From positions 1 to 8,719 of the forward strand of contig JAIDJS010000350.1 in the NCBI GenBank assembly GCA_029052085.1: a stretch of DNA of 8,719 nucleotides. Direction: 5' to 3'. Under the pieces are notes generated by a model that saw only the letters and a list, made by a program, of their open reading frames with translations, was not told the origin of the DNA and made no database searches. This document shows, in pieces, positions 7,970-8,719 of the stretch; within the stretch, counting starts at the first letter, position 1; each line of letters begins with the position of its first letter. The position numbers and the translations under genes were made by a program. Source of the stretch: Eubacterium sp. GTDB lineage: Bacteria; Bacillota; Clostridia; Oscillospirales; Acutalibacteraceae.

Positions 7970-8643
7970 TAACCAATATTTTAATTGATGTTGATAATAC
8001 TTTGCTAGATTTTAATAAATGTGCTGAAGAGGCTATAAAAATCGGCTTTTCAAAATGGAATATTGAATACTGCGAAACGGTTTTCCCTGTGTTTTTAGAG
8101 ATTAATGATAACCTGTGGCAGAAAATTGAAACAGGGGAAATTGATAAAAAAACGCTTTATCGGTTAAGGTGGAAAACCATTTTTGAAAAGCTTGGAATAC
8201 AGGCAGATGGTCCTGCTTTTGAGCAGGATTTCAGAAATATTTTTTCAGACAGCAAGGAGCCTGTTGACGGTGCGTATGATATCCTTGATTATCTTTCGGA
8301 AAAATACACGGTTTCCGTTGCAAGCAATGCTTCGTATCAGCAGCAGTTAAAAAGGCTGAATAATGCCGATATGATGAAATATTTTTCCAATATTTTCAAT
8401 TCCGAGCAAATCGGTTATCCGAAGCCTGAGCCAAGCTTTTTTGATGCCTGCTTTGAAAAGCTTGGAAATATTCCGAAAGAAGAGGTAATGATAATCGGCG
8501 ATTCTCTTTCTGCTGATATAAACGGCGGCTCTTCTTATGGGATTAAAACGCTTTGGTTTAATTATAACAAAATTGCTGTTCCAAATAATGTAAAAGCGGA
8601 TTTTATTGTGTATTCACTTGACGAAATTAAAAATATATTATAA
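7966..8643 (+). CDS. HAD-IA family hydrolase, YjjG/YfnB-like (possible pyrimidine nucleotidase)
   Basis: A 225-residue cytoplasmic HAD hydrolase with a C1-type helical cap. Motif I is DVDNTLLDF (D8, D10), the cap covers about residues 16-95, motif II is ASNAS (S120), motif III is K153 in GYPKPEP, and motif IV is IGDSLSADINGG (D169, D174). The cap segment NDNLWQKIETGEIDKKTLY, followed by an Arg and Trp-rich helix, resembles the YjjG/YfnB subgroup, whose E. coli member hydrolyses non-canonical pyrimidine monophosphates as a clean-up activity. A general phosphoglycolate-phosphatase-like role is the alternative. The ATG lies within ATGA overlapping the stop of the upstream HAD gene, with GAGGA at 7952-7956 as ribosome binding site, so the two are translationally coupled. 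The C-terminal IVYSLDEIKNIL is typical of the group. Confidence 0.85.
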   Translation: MITNILIDVDNTLLDFNKCAEEAIKIGFSKWNIEYCETVFPVFLEINDNLWQKIETGEIDKKTLYRLRWKTIFEKLGIQADGPAFEQDFRNIFSDSKEPVDGAYDILDYLSEKYTVSVASNASYQQQLKRLNNADMMKYFSNIFNSEQIGYPKPEPSFFDACFEKLGNIPKEEVMIIGDSLSADINGGSSYGIKTLWFNYNKIAVPNNVKADFIVYSLDEIKNIL

Positions 8644-8660
8644 AGTTGAATTGACAAAAC

Positions 8661-8667
8661 GAAAGGA
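8661..8667 (+). promoter_or_regulatory. Ribosome binding site of the last, partial gene
   Basis: GAAAGGA lies 9 bases before the ATG at 8677. Together with a lysine-rich, hydrophobic opening of the following frame it supports a real gene start at the window edge. Confidence 0.7.
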
Positions 8668-8676
8668 CGTATTAAA

Positions 8677-8719
8677 ATGAAAAAGATATTAAGTCTTTTA
8701 TTATCATTTATTATGGTGT
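8677..8719 (+). CDS. Start of a secreted or membrane protein, cut by the window edge
   Basis: Only 14 codons are inside the window: MKKILSLLLSFIMV. Two Lys followed by an unbroken hydrophobic run are typical of the n- and h-regions of a Sec signal peptide, so an exported protein or lipoprotein is expected. A GAAAGGA ribosome binding site precedes it, and it begins 33 bases after the stop of the YjjG-like gene with no terminator between them, so co-transcription is possible. Nothing can be said about its function. Confidence 0.75.
   Translation, partial: MKKILSLLLSFIMV

Noticed and set aside
8651..8678. TTGACA (8651-8656), 16 bases, then TAAAAT (8673-8678): a near-ideal promoter match.
   Set aside because: The -10 overlaps the ATG at 8677 and the ribosome binding site lies between the boxes. 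A transcript from it would start inside the gene and could not use that start, so chance in AT-rich DNA is more likely.

Overview
The window looks like a chromosomal stretch from a low-to-moderate GC Firmicute, most likely a gut-type Clostridia (Oscillospiraceae/Lachnospiraceae-like). Grounds for this are the AT-leaning, GAT/AAA/ATT-rich codon use, the strong AGGAGG-like ribosome binding sites, the split two-subunit transketolase, and a CTP synthase whose glutaminase-domain loop resembles Bacillota versions ([15 protein letters not shown]). All genes lie on the + strand, and no gap exceeds about 140 bases. I see no tRNA, rRNA, CRISPR array, insertion sequence or phage gene. The genus assignment is an inference from style, not from a search.

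Layout: (1) 1-1452, the 3' nine-tenths of pyrG (CTP synthase). (2) 1544-3649, a membrane-anchored three-part protein: a small beta-sandwich domain, a calcineurin-like phosphoesterase and a seven-repeat PQQ-type beta-propeller. (3) 3713-5164, a 12-TM sugar:cation symporter of the GPH (MelB-like) family. (4) 5304-6146 and 6150-7091, the N- and C-terminal subunits of a split transketolase, preceded by a plausible sigma-A promoter (5188-5216) and followed by a hairpin (7098-7125). (5) 7145-7969 and 7966-8643, two HAD-superfamily phosphatases, a Cof-type (HAD-IIB) and a YjjG/YfnB-like (HAD-IA) enzyme, translationally coupled through an ATGA overlap. (6) From 8677, the first 14 codons of a protein with a signal-peptide-like N-terminus, cut by the window edge.

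How they may work together: the transketolase pair forms one enzyme of the non-oxidative pentose phosphate pathway. The GPH transporter could supply a sugar to central carbon metabolism, and the two HAD enzymes could clear sugar-phosphate or nucleotide by-products. These links rest only on proximity. pyrG is a housekeeping gene that may not be functionally linked to the rest, although no clear terminator separates it from the phosphoesterase-propeller gene.

Most of the window is ordinary metabolism. The points that deserve a second look are the phosphoesterase-propeller architecture with its altered first metal motif (Asp-x-Glu instead of Asp-x-His), the apparent loss of two cation-site positions in the GPH transporter, and a change of codon style inside pyrG near base 420. 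I did not find convincing evidence for a wholly new system.
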